From Roseimarinus sediminis (lineage in GTDB: Bacteria > Bacteroidota > Bacteroidia > Bacteroidales > Prolixibacteraceae), in contig NZ_JBNPXV010000001.1 of assembly GCF_050433125.1 (NCBI RefSeq), positions 558,001-622,000 on the forward strand: a stretch of 64,000 nt of DNA. The letters are read 5' to 3'. Within the stretch, counting starts at the first letter, position 1; each line of letters starts with the position of its first letter. The translations under genes were made by a program, and so were the position numbers. This document shows positions 46,056 to 55,012 of this stretch, one piece after another. A model generated the notes under the pieces. The model was not told where the DNA came from, did no database searches, and saw only the letters and a program-made list of their open reading frames with translations.

Positions 46056-46685
46056 ATGATCGACCAGAAGATTATTAAAAATGTTATTCTCGATTTAGGC
46101 GGTGTGCTGGTAGATATTGAACCGGAAAACACCTATGCCGAGTTCGAACGGATATTTCTCCCCGAAGTTTTTGTCGATATCAATTGGGACAGCCTGCCAG
46201 AAGTGGTGGTGGCCATGGAAACCGGTCAATGGAGCAAGGATAAGTTCAAAAGAACCATGATGAAAGCCTGTAAACCGGGGGTTAGTGTACCTCAAATGGT
46301 GGATGCCTGGTGTGCCATGTTGATGGAATTCAGGGCTCCAAGGGTGAAAATGGTTCAGGAACTGGCCCGGAAATACAATGTTTATCTGCTAAGCAATACC
46401 AATGTATATCATGTTTCCTATTTCGAAAATGAATTCAAAAATCGTTTTCATTTTCCGCTGAAGGATTTGTTTACCAAGGTATATTATTCCAATAAAATAG
46501 GCCACCGAAAACCCGAAAGGGAAGCTTTTGAATATGTGTTGAACGATGCCGGAATCAAAGCCGAAGAAACGGTAATGGTCGATGATCGTCCTGATAACTG
46601 CGATGCCGCCAGAAAGATGGGAATGCAGGCGTTGCAGGTTCCCGAGAATAGTGGTCTTGAGGCAGTGATCAGTTATTTGTGTTAA
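46056..46685 (+). CDS. HAD-superfamily hydrolase, YihX-like
   Basis: 209 aa. Motif I is ILDLGGVLVD: the nucleophile Asp is present but the second Asp of the usual DxD is Gly, as in YihX-type sugar-phosphate phosphatases (DLGNV). Motif II is LLSNTN, motif III the Lys in GHRKPE, and motif IV VDDRPDN. YihX of E. coli hydrolyses alpha-D-glucose-1-phosphate; the substrate here is unknown. It is divergent from mtnA and convergent with the PD40 lipoprotein gene, with 20 bp between stops. Confidence 0.87.
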   Translation: MIDQKIIKNVILDLGGVLVDIEPENTYAEFERIFLPEVFVDINWDSLPEVVVAMETGQWSKDKFKRTMMKACKPGVSVPQMVDAWCAMLMEFRAPRVKMVQELARKYNVYLLSNTNVYHVSYFENEFKNRFHFPLKDLFTKVYYSNKIGHRKPEREAFEYVLNDAGIKAEETVMVDDRPDNCDAARKMGMQALQVPENSGLEAVISYLC

Positions 46686-46705
46686 GTCGTTATTTATTTG
46701 ATATT

Positions 46706-47650
46706 TTATTGATTCAGCTGTTGAATAAAAGCTGCATCAATATAATAAATACTGCCCTGTCCATTCTCCATCGATGAGAAATTACTCATCATTTCAAAGT
46801 AATACCACTGCTCGCTTTCGGGTGCAGGTACATTTTTACGGCTGAAAAAGAGGTAGCGACCATCGGCCGAGAGCGAAGGACAGTACTCTAACCCGGCAGT
46901 ATTTACTTTTGGCCCCAGGTTACGCGGTGCCAGCCAGTTTCCATCCTTATCTTTGAAACTGACAAAAAGGTCACCTCCACCAAAACCTTCTCCCCATCCA
47001 TGAGAGGTAAAAAGCAGAAACTGCCCGTTGGGATCGACAAAACTGTTGTATTCGTAGTTGCTGGTATTGATTGAATCGCCCAGATTTTCGGGTTCCAAAT
47101 ACTGTCCATTGCTGAAGCGGGCGCACCAAAGGTCCTCGGCACCTCTTCCTCCTTTGCGCGTTGCCGTAAAATAAAGATCGCCGTTTCGGGTAAACGAAGG
47201 ATAGTATTCATTTCCGGGTGAATTAATCAGGGTGTCGAGCACTTCGGGCTCACTCCAGCCCAGATCGGTAGGACGTACAAACCAGATATTGAAATCCAGG
47301 TCCGGGTCGTTTTTTCCCGTAGGGCGGTTCGAGCAGAAAAACAGACGCCCATCGGGATGAAAAACCGGCTCAATGTCCATGTACCGTCCTGAAAAATCTG
47401 CAACTGTCGGACGCATCCATTTGTCGTTAAACAAGGTGGAATAGCAAATAACGGAATTCTGCCTGCTCAACTGAACAGTGAAAAAAAACAAACTGCTGTC
47501 GGCCGAAAGAGCTGCATCGCGTTCAGCCATATGCGTGTTGATGGTACCCGGTGCGTACAGCTTGGCCACCCTGGTATTCTGTTCTTGTCTGCCACATGAG
47601 AAAAGTGTCAGTGCAAACAACAAAAGCAGAAGTATTCTTATTTTTATCAT
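46706..47650 (-). CDS. PD40 (WD40-like) beta-propeller lipoprotein
   Basis: 314 aa from MIKIRILLLLLFALTLFSCGRQ, lipidated C19. An upstream ATG at 47722 would add 24 hydrophilic residues and ruin the signal. At least four PD40-type blades are visible: DIEPVFHPDGRLFFCSNR, NEYYPSFTRNGDLYFTATR, YNSFVDPNGQFLLFTS and LEYCPSLSADGRYLFFSR. Such propellers resemble the TolB C-terminal domain and usually bind proteins or glycans. No enzymatic motif is visible. The gene stands alone. Confidence 0.8.
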   Translation of the reverse strand: MIKIRILLLLLFALTLFSCGRQEQNTRVAKLYAPGTINTHMAERDAALSADSSLFFFTVQLSRQNSVICYSTLFNDKWMRPTVADFSGRYMDIEPVFHPDGRLFFCSNRPTGKNDPDLDFNIWFVRPTDLGWSEPEVLDTLINSPGNEYYPSFTRNGDLYFTATRKGGRGAEDLWCARFSNGQYLEPENLGDSINTSNYEYNSFVDPNGQFLLFTSHGWGEGFGGGDLFVSFKDKDGNWLAPRNLGPKVNTAGLEYCPSLSADGRYLFFSRKNVPAPESEQWYYFEMMSNFSSMENGQGSIYYIDAAFIQQLNQ

Positions 47651-47836
47651 GATTCGTAAATGTTTGGCCAATTTATAAAAAGCAGAAGGATTGTAATCCA
47701 CATCAGGATGGCTTTTTGCCATTTTTTACAGAATTCAGTCAATTTGTAGCACAAAGCCTTTATTTTTGTGTTTATAAACAAGCCCGGATGAGGTGATGTT
47801 ACATCGATCTGAACAGCAAACTGATTTGAACAAAAA

Positions 47837-49093
47837 ATGAGCACAAGCTATTTTCCTTCTCTTGAAGCAATTAACAGGGCAAAAATAACCATTAATGAGG
47901 TACTTACTGCTACCCCGATGATGGAAAACCTTAATCTTTCGGAACAGACGGGCGCAAAGGTCTGGCTGAAGCGTGAAGATCTACAGCAGGTGCGTTCGTA
48001 CAAGATCCGGGGTGCCTACAATAAAATAAAAAGCCTTGGTAAGGAGCAGCTCGAAAACGGAATTGTTTGTGCCAGTGCAGGCAATCATGCCCAGGGAGTG
48101 GCCTTCTCGAGCTGGAAGCTGGGAACACGCGCAAAAATATACATGCCCACTACAACTCCCAAGCAAAAAATCAGACAGGTGAAAATGTTTGGCCGCGATT
48201 TTGTTGAAGTGGTGCTGCATGGCGATACTTACGACCAGGCCAGTGCCGAGGCTTTCAGGGATTGTGAGGAAAACGGCAAAACGTTCATCCATCCTTTCGA
48301 CGATCCGTTGATTATTGAAGGGCAGGCTACTGTTGGTCTTGAAATCATTCAGGATTCGAATTTTCAGATCGACTACCTTTTTGTGCCCATCGGCGGTGGA
48401 GGCCTGATTGCCGGTGTGGGGAGTTATTTTAAACAGGTAAGCCCCAATACCAAAATCATTGGGGTTGAACCCGCGGGTGCTCCTTCGATGAGTGAATCAT
48501 TGAAAAAGGGAGAAGTGCTGAAGCTCGGGAAGATCGACAAGTTTGTCGACGGAGCTGCCGTACAGCGTGTGGGCGATTTGCCCTTCGAAATTTGTAAAAA
48601 GGTGGTCGACGACATTGTGCTGGTGCCCGAAGGACGTATCTGTACGAAGATTCTGGAATTGTACAACCGTGAAGCCATTGTGGTGGAGCCTGCCGGTGCC
48701 CTCTCGATTGCAGCACTCGATTATTATACCGACAAAATTACAGGAAAGAACGTGGTGTGCATTGTTTCGGGCAGCAATAACGACATTACGCGTACCGAAG
48801 AAATCAAGGAACGCTCACTCCTGTTCGAAGGACTAAAGCATTATTTCATTATTCGTTTTCCGCAACGGGCCGGAGCCTTGCGCGACTTTCTCGACAACGT
48901 GCTGGGGCCCACCGACGACATTACCGACTTTAACTATACCAAAAAAAACAGCCGGGAAAAAGGTCCGGCTTTGGTGGGCATCGAACTGGCCGACAAGGAC
49001 GATTTGAGCGGATTACTGGAACGAATGACCGCCAATGGCTTTGTGTATGAATATGTGAACGATAAGCCCGACTTGTTCCAGTATTTGATTTAG
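47837..49093 (+). CDS. ilvA: Threonine ammonia-lyase (threonine dehydratase)
   Basis: 418 aa. PLP lysine K56 in VRSYKIRGAYNK; glycine loop PIGGGGLIAGVG; C-terminal ACT-like region (KHYFIIRFPQRAGALRDFLDNVLG, about residues 335-418). One regulatory domain rather than two matches the shorter biosynthetic form found in Corynebacterium and many Bacteroidota. It deaminates threonine to 2-oxobutanoate, the first step to isoleucine; isoleucine feedback is expected through the ACT-like region. No ilvBCD genes are in the window. A catabolic role is possible but the regulatory region argues for biosynthesis. Confidence 0.92.
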   Translation: MSTSYFPSLEAINRAKITINEVLTATPMMENLNLSEQTGAKVWLKREDLQQVRSYKIRGAYNKIKSLGKEQLENGIVCASAGNHAQGVAFSSWKLGTRAKIYMPTTTPKQKIRQVKMFGRDFVEVVLHGDTYDQASAEAFRDCEENGKTFIHPFDDPLIIEGQATVGLEIIQDSNFQIDYLFVPIGGGGLIAGVGSYFKQVSPNTKIIGVEPAGAPSMSESLKKGEVLKLGKIDKFVDGAAVQRVGDLPFEICKKVVDDIVLVPEGRICTKILELYNREAIVVEPAGALSIAALDYYTDKITGKNVVCIVSGSNNDITRTEEIKERSLLFEGLKHYFIIRFPQRAGALRDFLDNVLGPTDDITDFNYTKKNSREKGPALVGIELADKDDLSGLLERMTANGFVYEYVNDKPDLFQYLI

Positions 49094-49145
49094 TTTTGGG
49101 AATAAGCAGCTTACATTACCCCAAAGAATGAAAAACACCAGTTCC

Positions 49146-49322
49146 TTATTTAGCCGGCTGCCAGTAGCACCTTTTGGGTGACTCAATGGCACCTTCATCC
49201 TTTAATGTCTTCATGGCCTTATCCACTTCCTTTTTATCGAGACCTGCCGCTTCGGCAATCTCACCCGCTTTTAGTGCCTTACCGGCATTTTTCATTGCTT
49301 CCAGTACTTTTTCCTTACTCAT
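49146..49322 (-). CDS. Small winged-helix-like protein, 58 aa
   Basis: 58 aa from MSKEKVLEAMKNAGKALKAG at 49322; an upstream ATG (49370) adds an unrelated stretch. The pattern KAGEIAEAAGLDKKEVDKAMKTLKDEGAI is a compact helix-turn-helix with a following beta wing (ESPKRCYW), like small MarR/GntR-fold transcription factors or the H domain of the SMC-associated proteins. It has no effector domain. I cannot name a target; it may also act in protein contacts. Confidence 0.7.
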   Translation of the reverse strand: MSKEKVLEAMKNAGKALKAGEIAEAAGLDKKEVDKAMKTLKDEGAIESPKRCYWQPAK

Positions 49323-49392
49323 AGTGCTTAAAATTTTATCAATTCGAATTTCAAAAATAGCAAAATGCAATAAATAGGTGCAGCTTTCAACT

Positions 49393-51390
49393 TTAGAAAG
49401 CTACTTTATGCACCGCTGTGCCGTTTTTCCCTCCGTCAGCTTTTATCACATAAACACCTCTTTCCAATCCATCAAAGCGAAGCTGAATACCCGGAGCCAG
49501 TTCAGCACTGCGAATGCAGCGGCCCTGAAGGTTGTGCAGACTAAGTTGCAAACGATGTTGCACCTGCGGGGCCACAGTCATTGTAATGCTTTGATTTCGG
49601 GCATCGGTAAGGATACGAAGGTCGGCGAAGACTGGATGGAGTGGTGATGAAGCCAGCCGGGTAAAGCTAAACCGGTCGATGTTGAAACGGTGATCGGCAT
49701 TTTCAATGCTAAATCGGAGAATTTGTTCTCCGGCATTCAGTTCCATTAAAAACTCCGATACCGAAGTGCTGATCCAGCTGCTGCTTGTGGGAACGGTTAC
49801 CGACTCACTTTCAACGTCGCCCACCTTGATGCGGTAACTCCCGCCGCCCTGTAGCGAGGTGGTAAATACTTCCACCTTGTAGCTGGCAGTCTTCTGTACA
49901 TTCACTGTATATTCATACCATTCCCCTTCGAGGGCGTTGCCCACATGATAATCGGCACCTCCATTCAGTGCATAGATGTCGACACCTTCGTCGGGGCGGT
50001 AATCGCCCCCCACATTCTGATTGTCGAGATCGAAATAAGTATAGCCGTTACCCCCTATGTCGTAATCTTCGGCCTCGATGGTTCCCGGAACGGGCATTGC
50101 TTCGCCATGATAGGGAACCCTTTCGGGAATTTCCCACGAAGGGAAAAATACCCTCACAGGTGCCGAGTACACCGGCTTATCATTTTCAGTGCTGTAGCGG
50201 GCAATAATACGGTAATGGTAAGTTGCATTCATTTCGGGCTTCACATCGTCGTACACCTGCGCATCCTTAGGAAGCACCGCGTGTTCCTGATAGTTGCCTT
50301 CGGGGCTCCGCCGCTCAACGACGATGGCGTCATGGTCTGCCAGGTGATTATTCCAGCTCACCCTTACGATCGAATCCTGATAAACCACGGCCCTTAAATT
50401 GTCAGGTGAATCGGGTGTGGTGTAAATCAGGATGTCCTTCACCTCGTCCCAGGTTTTTTGCTGGCGGTTCATAATTTTGAAATCACCGCCATCGTCCCAG
50501 GCACAGGGAATAAAACCATCGAGCAGGGCCTGTTCCATGTAGGCCTGATAATGTCGCATGCGCGAATTGTAGTCACATTTGCGCAGTGAACCAAATTCGC
50601 CCAGAATAACCGGAATATCGTGGAGCAGCGACCATTCTTTTACCTTGTCGAACTTGCTTTTCAACTGTTGGTAATCGTTGGGTGTACCCCAGGTTCCCTG
50701 TCCTTCGAGCCCGAAAAGATAGGGATCGTACGAGTGAAACGAAGCAATCAGATAGTCGTCATCGGGGATTGCTGCCTGAAGCAACTCATCAGAACCTCCC
50801 CAGTTGTGTCCCTGAAAAATTACAAGGCGACTTGGATTGCTTGCTCTGATGATGCTGAGCACACGTTGATGCATTTCGTCATTTTGTGCCTTGGTCAGGC
50901 CATGTGGTTCATTCAGAATTTCAAAAAGCAAGCGCTCGCTTTTGTCCTTGAAGTGGACGGCCACCTGGCTCCATAAACTATCAAAACGGTCGCGCATCAC
51001 CTGGCTGCTATAATTGCTCTTGATCCAGTCGTCGTGGTGAGCATTGATGATGACAAACAGCCCGCGCTCCAGTGCCCAGTCGGCCAGCTGTTCGACACGC
51101 AGCATCCAGCTTTCATCAATTTGGTACGGAGCACTGTTTCCCATGTGCTGATCCCAGCGAACCGGAATACGTACCACATCAAAACCGGCATCGCGGTACA
51201 TATCGAAGTAATATTCCTCGGCTTTGGGATTGTTCCAGCCTCCTTCGAGTGGTGGTTCCAGGGTATTACCCAAATTGATGCCGCGTTTCATCTTACTGGC
51301 CGCTTCGTGGGCGGCAAGCTGCGCTTTGAGCTGAGAAAAAGTTGTGACAAAAAGAAAAAAAGTAAGTACGAGCGAAATAAAGGTTTTCAT
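49393..51390 (-). CDS. GH5 endoglucanase-like enzyme with fibronectin-like and CBM6 domains and a T9SS-type C-terminus
   Basis: 665 aa. Signal peptide (ends near residue 23), then a GH5 barrel starting KRGINLGNTLEPP; acid/base E161 (LFEILNEPHG) and nucleophile E265 (ILGEFGSLR). A fibronectin III-like stretch follows (about 330-410), then a CBM6-like domain (about 440-580, GTIEAEDYDIGGNGYTY, GEWYEYTVNV). The last about 80 residues (LHNLQGRCIRSAEL ... GVYVIKADGGKN ... VHKVAF) resemble type IX secretion C-terminal domains, so surface export by T9SS is likely. The enzyme should cut beta-1,4-glucans such as cellulose, glucomannan or xyloglucan. Confidence 0.9.
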   Translation of the reverse strand: MKTFISLVLTFFLFVTTFSQLKAQLAAHEAASKMKRGINLGNTLEPPLEGGWNNPKAEEYYFDMYRDAGFDVVRIPVRWDQHMGNSAPYQIDESWMLRVEQLADWALERGLFVIINAHHDDWIKSNYSSQVMRDRFDSLWSQVAVHFKDKSERLLFEILNEPHGLTKAQNDEMHQRVLSIIRASNPSRLVIFQGHNWGGSDELLQAAIPDDDYLIASFHSYDPYLFGLEGQGTWGTPNDYQQLKSKFDKVKEWSLLHDIPVILGEFGSLRKCDYNSRMRHYQAYMEQALLDGFIPCAWDDGGDFKIMNRQQKTWDEVKDILIYTTPDSPDNLRAVVYQDSIVRVSWNNHLADHDAIVVERRSPEGNYQEHAVLPKDAQVYDDVKPEMNATYHYRIIARYSTENDKPVYSAPVRVFFPSWEIPERVPYHGEAMPVPGTIEAEDYDIGGNGYTYFDLDNQNVGGDYRPDEGVDIYALNGGADYHVGNALEGEWYEYTVNVQKTASYKVEVFTTSLQGGGSYRIKVGDVESESVTVPTSSSWISTSVSEFLMELNAGEQILRFSIENADHRFNIDRFSFTRLASSPLHPVFADLRILTDARNQSITMTVAPQVQHRLQLSLHNLQGRCIRSAELAPGIQLRFDGLERGVYVIKADGGKNGTAVHKVAF

Positions 51391-51517
51391 GTTTCAGGCT
51401 TTTGGTATTTTTTGCTGTGAAAAATAGCAATAAAAACAGCAGTACAAAAATGTTTTAAAGCCCTTTAGCATTGAGGGGGATTACATAACAGAACGAGGGC
51501 AGAATGTTGCAAATGCA

Positions 51518-51552
51518 AAATTGCCGCAGCCTTTAGCGGACTGCGGCAATTT
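51518..51552 (-). terminator. Terminator of the FeSOD gene
   Basis: AAATTGCCGCAG (plus 51518 onwards) and CTGCGGCAATTT form a 12-bp stem; on the minus strand it ends in TTTT. It lies 24 bp after the sodB stop. Confidence 0.75.
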
Positions 51553-51575
51553 CATTCTTAAAATAGTTGGTTAAA

Positions 51576-52157
51576 TCAGCCTTCAAAACGTTCAGCAATT
51601 ACTTTCCAGTCGACAATTTTCCAGAAATCGTCCACATAATTTGGTCGTGCATTTTGCTTGTCGAGATAATAAGCATGCTCCCACACGTCGCAGGTTAGTA
51701 GCGGCTGATGCCCGTCGCGCAGCGGATTGCCGGCATTCGAAGTTTGTACAATTGTGAGTTTTCCATCGGAACTCACAACGAGCCAGGCCCAGCCACTTCC
51801 AAACAGGGTGGCAGCTGCCGTGGCAAATTTTTCCTTGAAGGCATCAAACGAGCCAAATTCCTGATCGATGGCTTCCTTCAGTTTACCTTCGGGTTCGCGG
51901 GCACCTTCGGGTGCAAACTGCTCAAAATAAAAGGTATGATTCCACACCTGTGCTCCGTTATTGAAAATCCCACCGTCGGCCTTTTTAATGATATCCTCCA
52001 GTGTGGCATTTTCAAATTCAGTCCCTTTCGACAATTCATTCACCTTGTTCACATAGGCCTGATGGTGTTTGCCATGGTGAAAGTCGATGGTTTGCTTACT
52101 GATGTATGGTTCCAGCGCATCGGGCGCGTACTTTAATTTTGGTAATTCAAAGCTCAT
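51576..52157 (-). CDS. sodB: Superoxide dismutase, Fe type
   Basis: 193 aa. Metal ligands: H27 (IDFHHGKHHQAYV), the His of VWNHTFYF, and Asp and His of DVWEHAYYLD. Fe specificity is suggested by Gln in GAQVWNHTFYF together with the non-Gln site VQTSNAGNP, both as in E. coli FeSOD. It disproportionates superoxide to peroxide and oxygen in the cytoplasm. A second, Mn-type SOD gene lies 777 bp upstream on the same strand across a tandem repeat. Confidence 0.95.
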   Translation of the reverse strand: MSFELPKLKYAPDALEPYISKQTIDFHHGKHHQAYVNKVNELSKGTEFENATLEDIIKKADGGIFNNGAQVWNHTFYFEQFAPEGAREPEGKLKEAIDQEFGSFDAFKEKFATAAATLFGSGWAWLVVSSDGKLTIVQTSNAGNPLRDGHQPLLTCDVWEHAYYLDKQNARPNYVDDFWKIVDWKVIAERFEG

Positions 52158-52450
52158 GGTTTTTAATTTTTGGATTAAACATAAAACGACCGAAAATATA
52201 GTATTTCCGGTGTTTTAGTAAACAGCTGTTTCAACATAATGTTAATCTGAATTAAAAAGTTGGCCTAATTTAAAACTGGAATAAATAAAAATAGAAGGAG
52301 GAGTGCTAAAATAAATGAGTGTGAAGATCTGCTAATTCATTTAGCGAAATTCGTTTTTCGACCTTGAACCTGCCTGGAGGGGATAAGATTAAGGAGCCGG
52401 TTCAATTCCTGTCTATATTATTTCAATAAAAAATGGATTTCCCGAATAAA

Positions 52451-52890
52451 GTTTTCAGTTCGTTTCGATCCTGTGCTAACTTACTGCTTGCTGAAAACAA
52501 CAATCCCGATATCGCTTCGCTTATCGGGATTCAGTCGAAGGACTGACAGGTACTTCGACTTAAGGTTTTCAGTTCGTTTCGATCCTGTGCTAACTTACTG
52601 CTTGCTGAAAACAACAATCCCGATATCGCTTCGCTTATCGGGATTACTTCGACTTAAGGTTTTCAGTTCGTTTCGATCCTGTGCTAACTTACTGCTTGCT
52701 GAAAACAACAATCCCGATATCGCTTCGCTTATCGGGATTANNNNNNNNNNNNNNNNNNNNNNNNNNNNNNNNNNNNNNNNNNNNNNNNNNNNNNNNNNNN
52801 NNNNNNNNNNNNNNNNNNNNNNNNNNNNNNNNNNNNNNTACTTCGACTTAAGGTTTTCAGTTCGCTTCGCTCCTGAAAACCTAGTCTCAG
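52451..52890. repeat. Tandem repeat array (94-bp period) interrupted by an assembly gap
   Basis: An 81-bp unit recurs at 52451-52531, 52565-52645 and 52659-52739, nearly identical; units 2 and 3 are 94 bp apart, joined by ACTTCGACTTAAG. Each unit has two inverted repeats: GTTTTCAG/CTGAAAAC and AATCCCGAT/ATCGGGATT around TCGCTTCGCTT. After the gap a shorter variant (52853-52880) keeps the first hairpin. No unique spacers separate the units, so it is not a CRISPR array. Confidence 0.85.
52741..52838. other. Assembly gap, 98 N
   Basis: A run of N inside the tandem repeat. The distance between the last full unit and the next remnant, 194 bp, is close to two periods, so at least one further unit may be missing; the true length is unknown. 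Confidence 0.95.
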
Positions 52891-52896
52891 TAAAAA

Positions 52897-52925
52897 CCCC
52901 GGGGAACCACCCCCGGGGAAAAACC
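52897..52925 (-). terminator. Terminator of the MnSOD gene
   Basis: On the minus strand CCCCGGGG repeats as inverted arms (CCCCGGGG / CCCCGGGG, self-complementary) around GTGGTT, followed by TTTTT. It lies about 10 bp after the sodA stop. Confidence 0.75.
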
Positions 52926-52934
52926 AAAAATCAA

Positions 52935-53534
52935 CTAACCATGAAAGTAATCGGCTACAACATCCCAGTTTATCAGGTCCCAGAATGCTGCGATATAATC
53001 AGGACGTCTGTTCTGATAATTGAGGTAATAAGCATGTTCCCATACATCGATTCCGAGTATCGGAGTACCTTTCACATCAGCATCGACCATCACCGGGTTA
53101 TCCTGATTGGGCGTTGAGCCAACAACTAAACTATCGTTAACCTTAATGAGCCAGGCCCATCCCGAACCAAAACGGGTGGCGGCTGCATTGGCAAATTCTT
53201 CTTTAAATTTTTCAACTGAACCAAAATCACGTACGATGGCATCTTTTAAATCGCCTTTGGGTTCTTTCGATCCTCCCGGAGTAAGTACTTTCCAGTATAA
53301 ATTGTGGTTGTAAAAACCACCTGCATTGTTGCGCAGTCCGGCCGGATGTTTGTCAACATTGTCCAGTACATCTTCAATGCTCTTTCCTTCGAGATCAGTT
53401 CCCGAGATAAATTCATTCAGTTTATTTGTATAGGCAGCATGATGCTTGGTGTGATGGATCTCCATAGTGCGGGCATCTATCTGCGGTTCTAATGCGTCGT
53501 AAGCGTAATCAAGTTTTGGAAGTGTGAAACTCAT
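52935..53534 (-). CDS. sodA: Superoxide dismutase, Mn type
   Basis: 199 aa. Metal ligands: His in EIHHTKHHAAY, His of GFYNHNLYW, Asp and His of DVWEHAYYLN. Gln in STPNQDNPVM is the MnSOD position that tunes the metal, and RNNAGGFYNHN lacks the Gln of FeSOD, as in E. coli SodA. It ends LINWDVVADYFHG. Having this beside an Fe-type SOD lets the cell swap enzymes when iron is short, though cambialistic activity is possible. Upstream is the divergent MATE exporter gene. Confidence 0.95.
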   Translation of the reverse strand: MSFTLPKLDYAYDALEPQIDARTMEIHHTKHHAAYTNKLNEFISGTDLEGKSIEDVLDNVDKHPAGLRNNAGGFYNHNLYWKVLTPGGSKEPKGDLKDAIVRDFGSVEKFKEEFANAAATRFGSGWAWLIKVNDSLVVGSTPNQDNPVMVDADVKGTPILGIDVWEHAYYLNYQNRRPDYIAAFWDLINWDVVADYFHG

Positions 53535-53655
53535 ATGTTTTAATTTTGCTTTAAAGTTAATAAAAAAATGAATAATACAGACTTTTTTGTCTTTTTATAT
53601 GATATAGACAAATGTCGAAAGCTTTTGTTTAGCTTTGTTGCAAAAAATTTCAGTT

Positions 53656-54960
53656 TTGAACAAAAAAATTCTTCGCCTTGCCATTCCCAACATTGTAAGC
53701 AACATCACGGTTCCCTTGTTAGGCCTTGCCGACATGGCACTTATGGGGCATATGGGAAATCCGGTGTACATTGGTGCCATTGCGCTGGGGGGTGTATTGT
53801 TTAACATCATTTACTGGAGTTTTGCTTTTCTGCGAATGGGAACCAGCGGTTTCACAGCCCAGGCCTATGGAGAAAGCAATCAGGCAGCCGCTATTACCAC
53901 CCTGGCAAGAGCCTTATTTGTTGCATTGATCGCATCCCTTCTGGTTATTGCCCTTCAGGTTCCCATTGAATGGCTGAGCTTTGAGCTGATTCAGGGAAGC
54001 AATGAGGTAGAGGCCCTGGCAGCCTCCTATTTCAGAATCAGAATATGGGCCGCTCCGGCGACGATTTCAATTTTTGCGCTTACCGGATGGTTTCTGGGCA
54101 TGCAAAACGCACGCATCCCCATGTATGTTGCCATTCTGGTCAACCTCATCAATCTGGGCGCCAATTTTCTTTTCATTTTTGCTTTTGGTATGAAATCCGA
54201 CGGGGTAGCACTGGGCACCGTGGTAGCTCAATACAGTGGCCTTTTGTTTTCTCTGTTGATGCTGAAAAGGCATTACGGGAATCTCCTCCCGCTTATCAGG
54301 CGAAAAGCGCTTTTCGAACTCGAAAGCATGACTCAGTTTTTCAAAGTGAACAGCGACATCTTCATTCGTACCCTTTGTATCATTGCCGTGTTTACTTTTT
54401 TTACTTCCCGTTCGGCAGCCAGCAACGACACCCTGCTGGCCGTCAACTCGCTGCTTTTACAGTTCCTGATGTTCTATTCGTATTTTATCGACGGTTTTGC
54501 CTATGCAGGCGAAGCACTGGTTGGCAAATATGTGGGAGCCCGTAAGCCTGATCAACTGAAAAAGGTGATTCGTTACCTGTTTATCTGGGGGAGCGTGCTT
54601 ACCTTCCTTTACAGTATTGTTTACCTTACAGCCAACGAAAACATCATCCGATTACTCACCAACAGCCGGGAGGTAATCGAAGCTTCAATCCCCTATTTGC
54701 CCTGGGTTGTGGCGATACCGATCGTTGGAACGGCTTCGTATTTATGGGATGGTATTTACATTGGAGCTACGGCTTCGAAGGGCATGCTCTACTCCATGCT
54801 AGGCGCTACTTTTCTCGTGTTCTTTCCGGTTTATTTCATCATGAATCAGCAACTGGGAAATCATGCACTTTGGCTGGCAATGATTCTTTTCATGGGAAGC
54901 AGGGGCCTTTTTCAGACCCTGCTTGCCCGAAAATATGTGTTTCGAAAATATTTTGGATAA
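53656..54960 (+). CDS. MATE-family multidrug/drug:cation antiporter
   Basis: 434 aa if the TTG at 53656 is used (first residues MNKKILRLAIPNIVSN, typical for the family); an upstream TTG at 53635 would add 7 residues. No ATG is available, so the start is non-canonical. About twelve membrane segments are visible, with the DinF-like pattern NITVPLLGLADMALMGHMGNPVYIGAIALGG and the repeated half MFYSYFIDGFAYAGEALVGKYVGARK. It exports cationic or amphipathic compounds, probably with a Na+ or H+ gradient. It is divergent from sodA. Confidence 0.88.
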   Translation: MNKKILRLAIPNIVSNITVPLLGLADMALMGHMGNPVYIGAIALGGVLFNIIYWSFAFLRMGTSGFTAQAYGESNQAAAITTLARALFVALIASLLVIALQVPIEWLSFELIQGSNEVEALAASYFRIRIWAAPATISIFALTGWFLGMQNARIPMYVAILVNLINLGANFLFIFAFGMKSDGVALGTVVAQYSGLLFSLLMLKRHYGNLLPLIRRKALFELESMTQFFKVNSDIFIRTLCIIAVFTFFTSRSAASNDTLLAVNSLLLQFLMFYSYFIDGFAYAGEALVGKYVGARKPDQLKKVIRYLFIWGSVLTFLYSIVYLTANENIIRLLTNSREVIEASIPYLPWVVAIPIVGTASYLWDGIYIGATASKGMLYSMLGATFLVFFPVYFIMNQQLGNHALWLAMILFMGSRGLFQTLLARKYVFRKYFG

Positions 54961-55012
54961 TAAACGCTGGTACTGCTTTATGCACTTCCTTAATGACCAA
55001 TTACTTTTCGCT

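Larger units (their letters stand above)
52158..52934. other. Gene-free region between sodB and sodA with tandem repeat and assembly gap
   Basis: 777 bp with no credible gene: about 280 bp of AT-rich sequence, then a repeat array, 98 N, a repeat remnant and a terminator. On the minus strand TATTTTCG (52198-52191) is a weak -7 box for sodB. Open frames through the repeat are artefacts that also cross the N run. Confidence 0.6.

Noticed and set aside
52395..52425. tRNA T-arm-like string GGTTCAATTCCTG
   Set aside because: No acceptor stem, anticodon arm or D-arm could be fitted around it.
52451..52740. CRISPR-like repetition
   Set aside because: The repeated units abut or share the same short linker and no variable spacers of constant length are present; no cas genes nearby.
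52473..53117. Long open frame through the tandem repeat
   Set aside because: It crosses the N run and is a by-product of the repeat; it also overlaps the sodA gene on the other strand.
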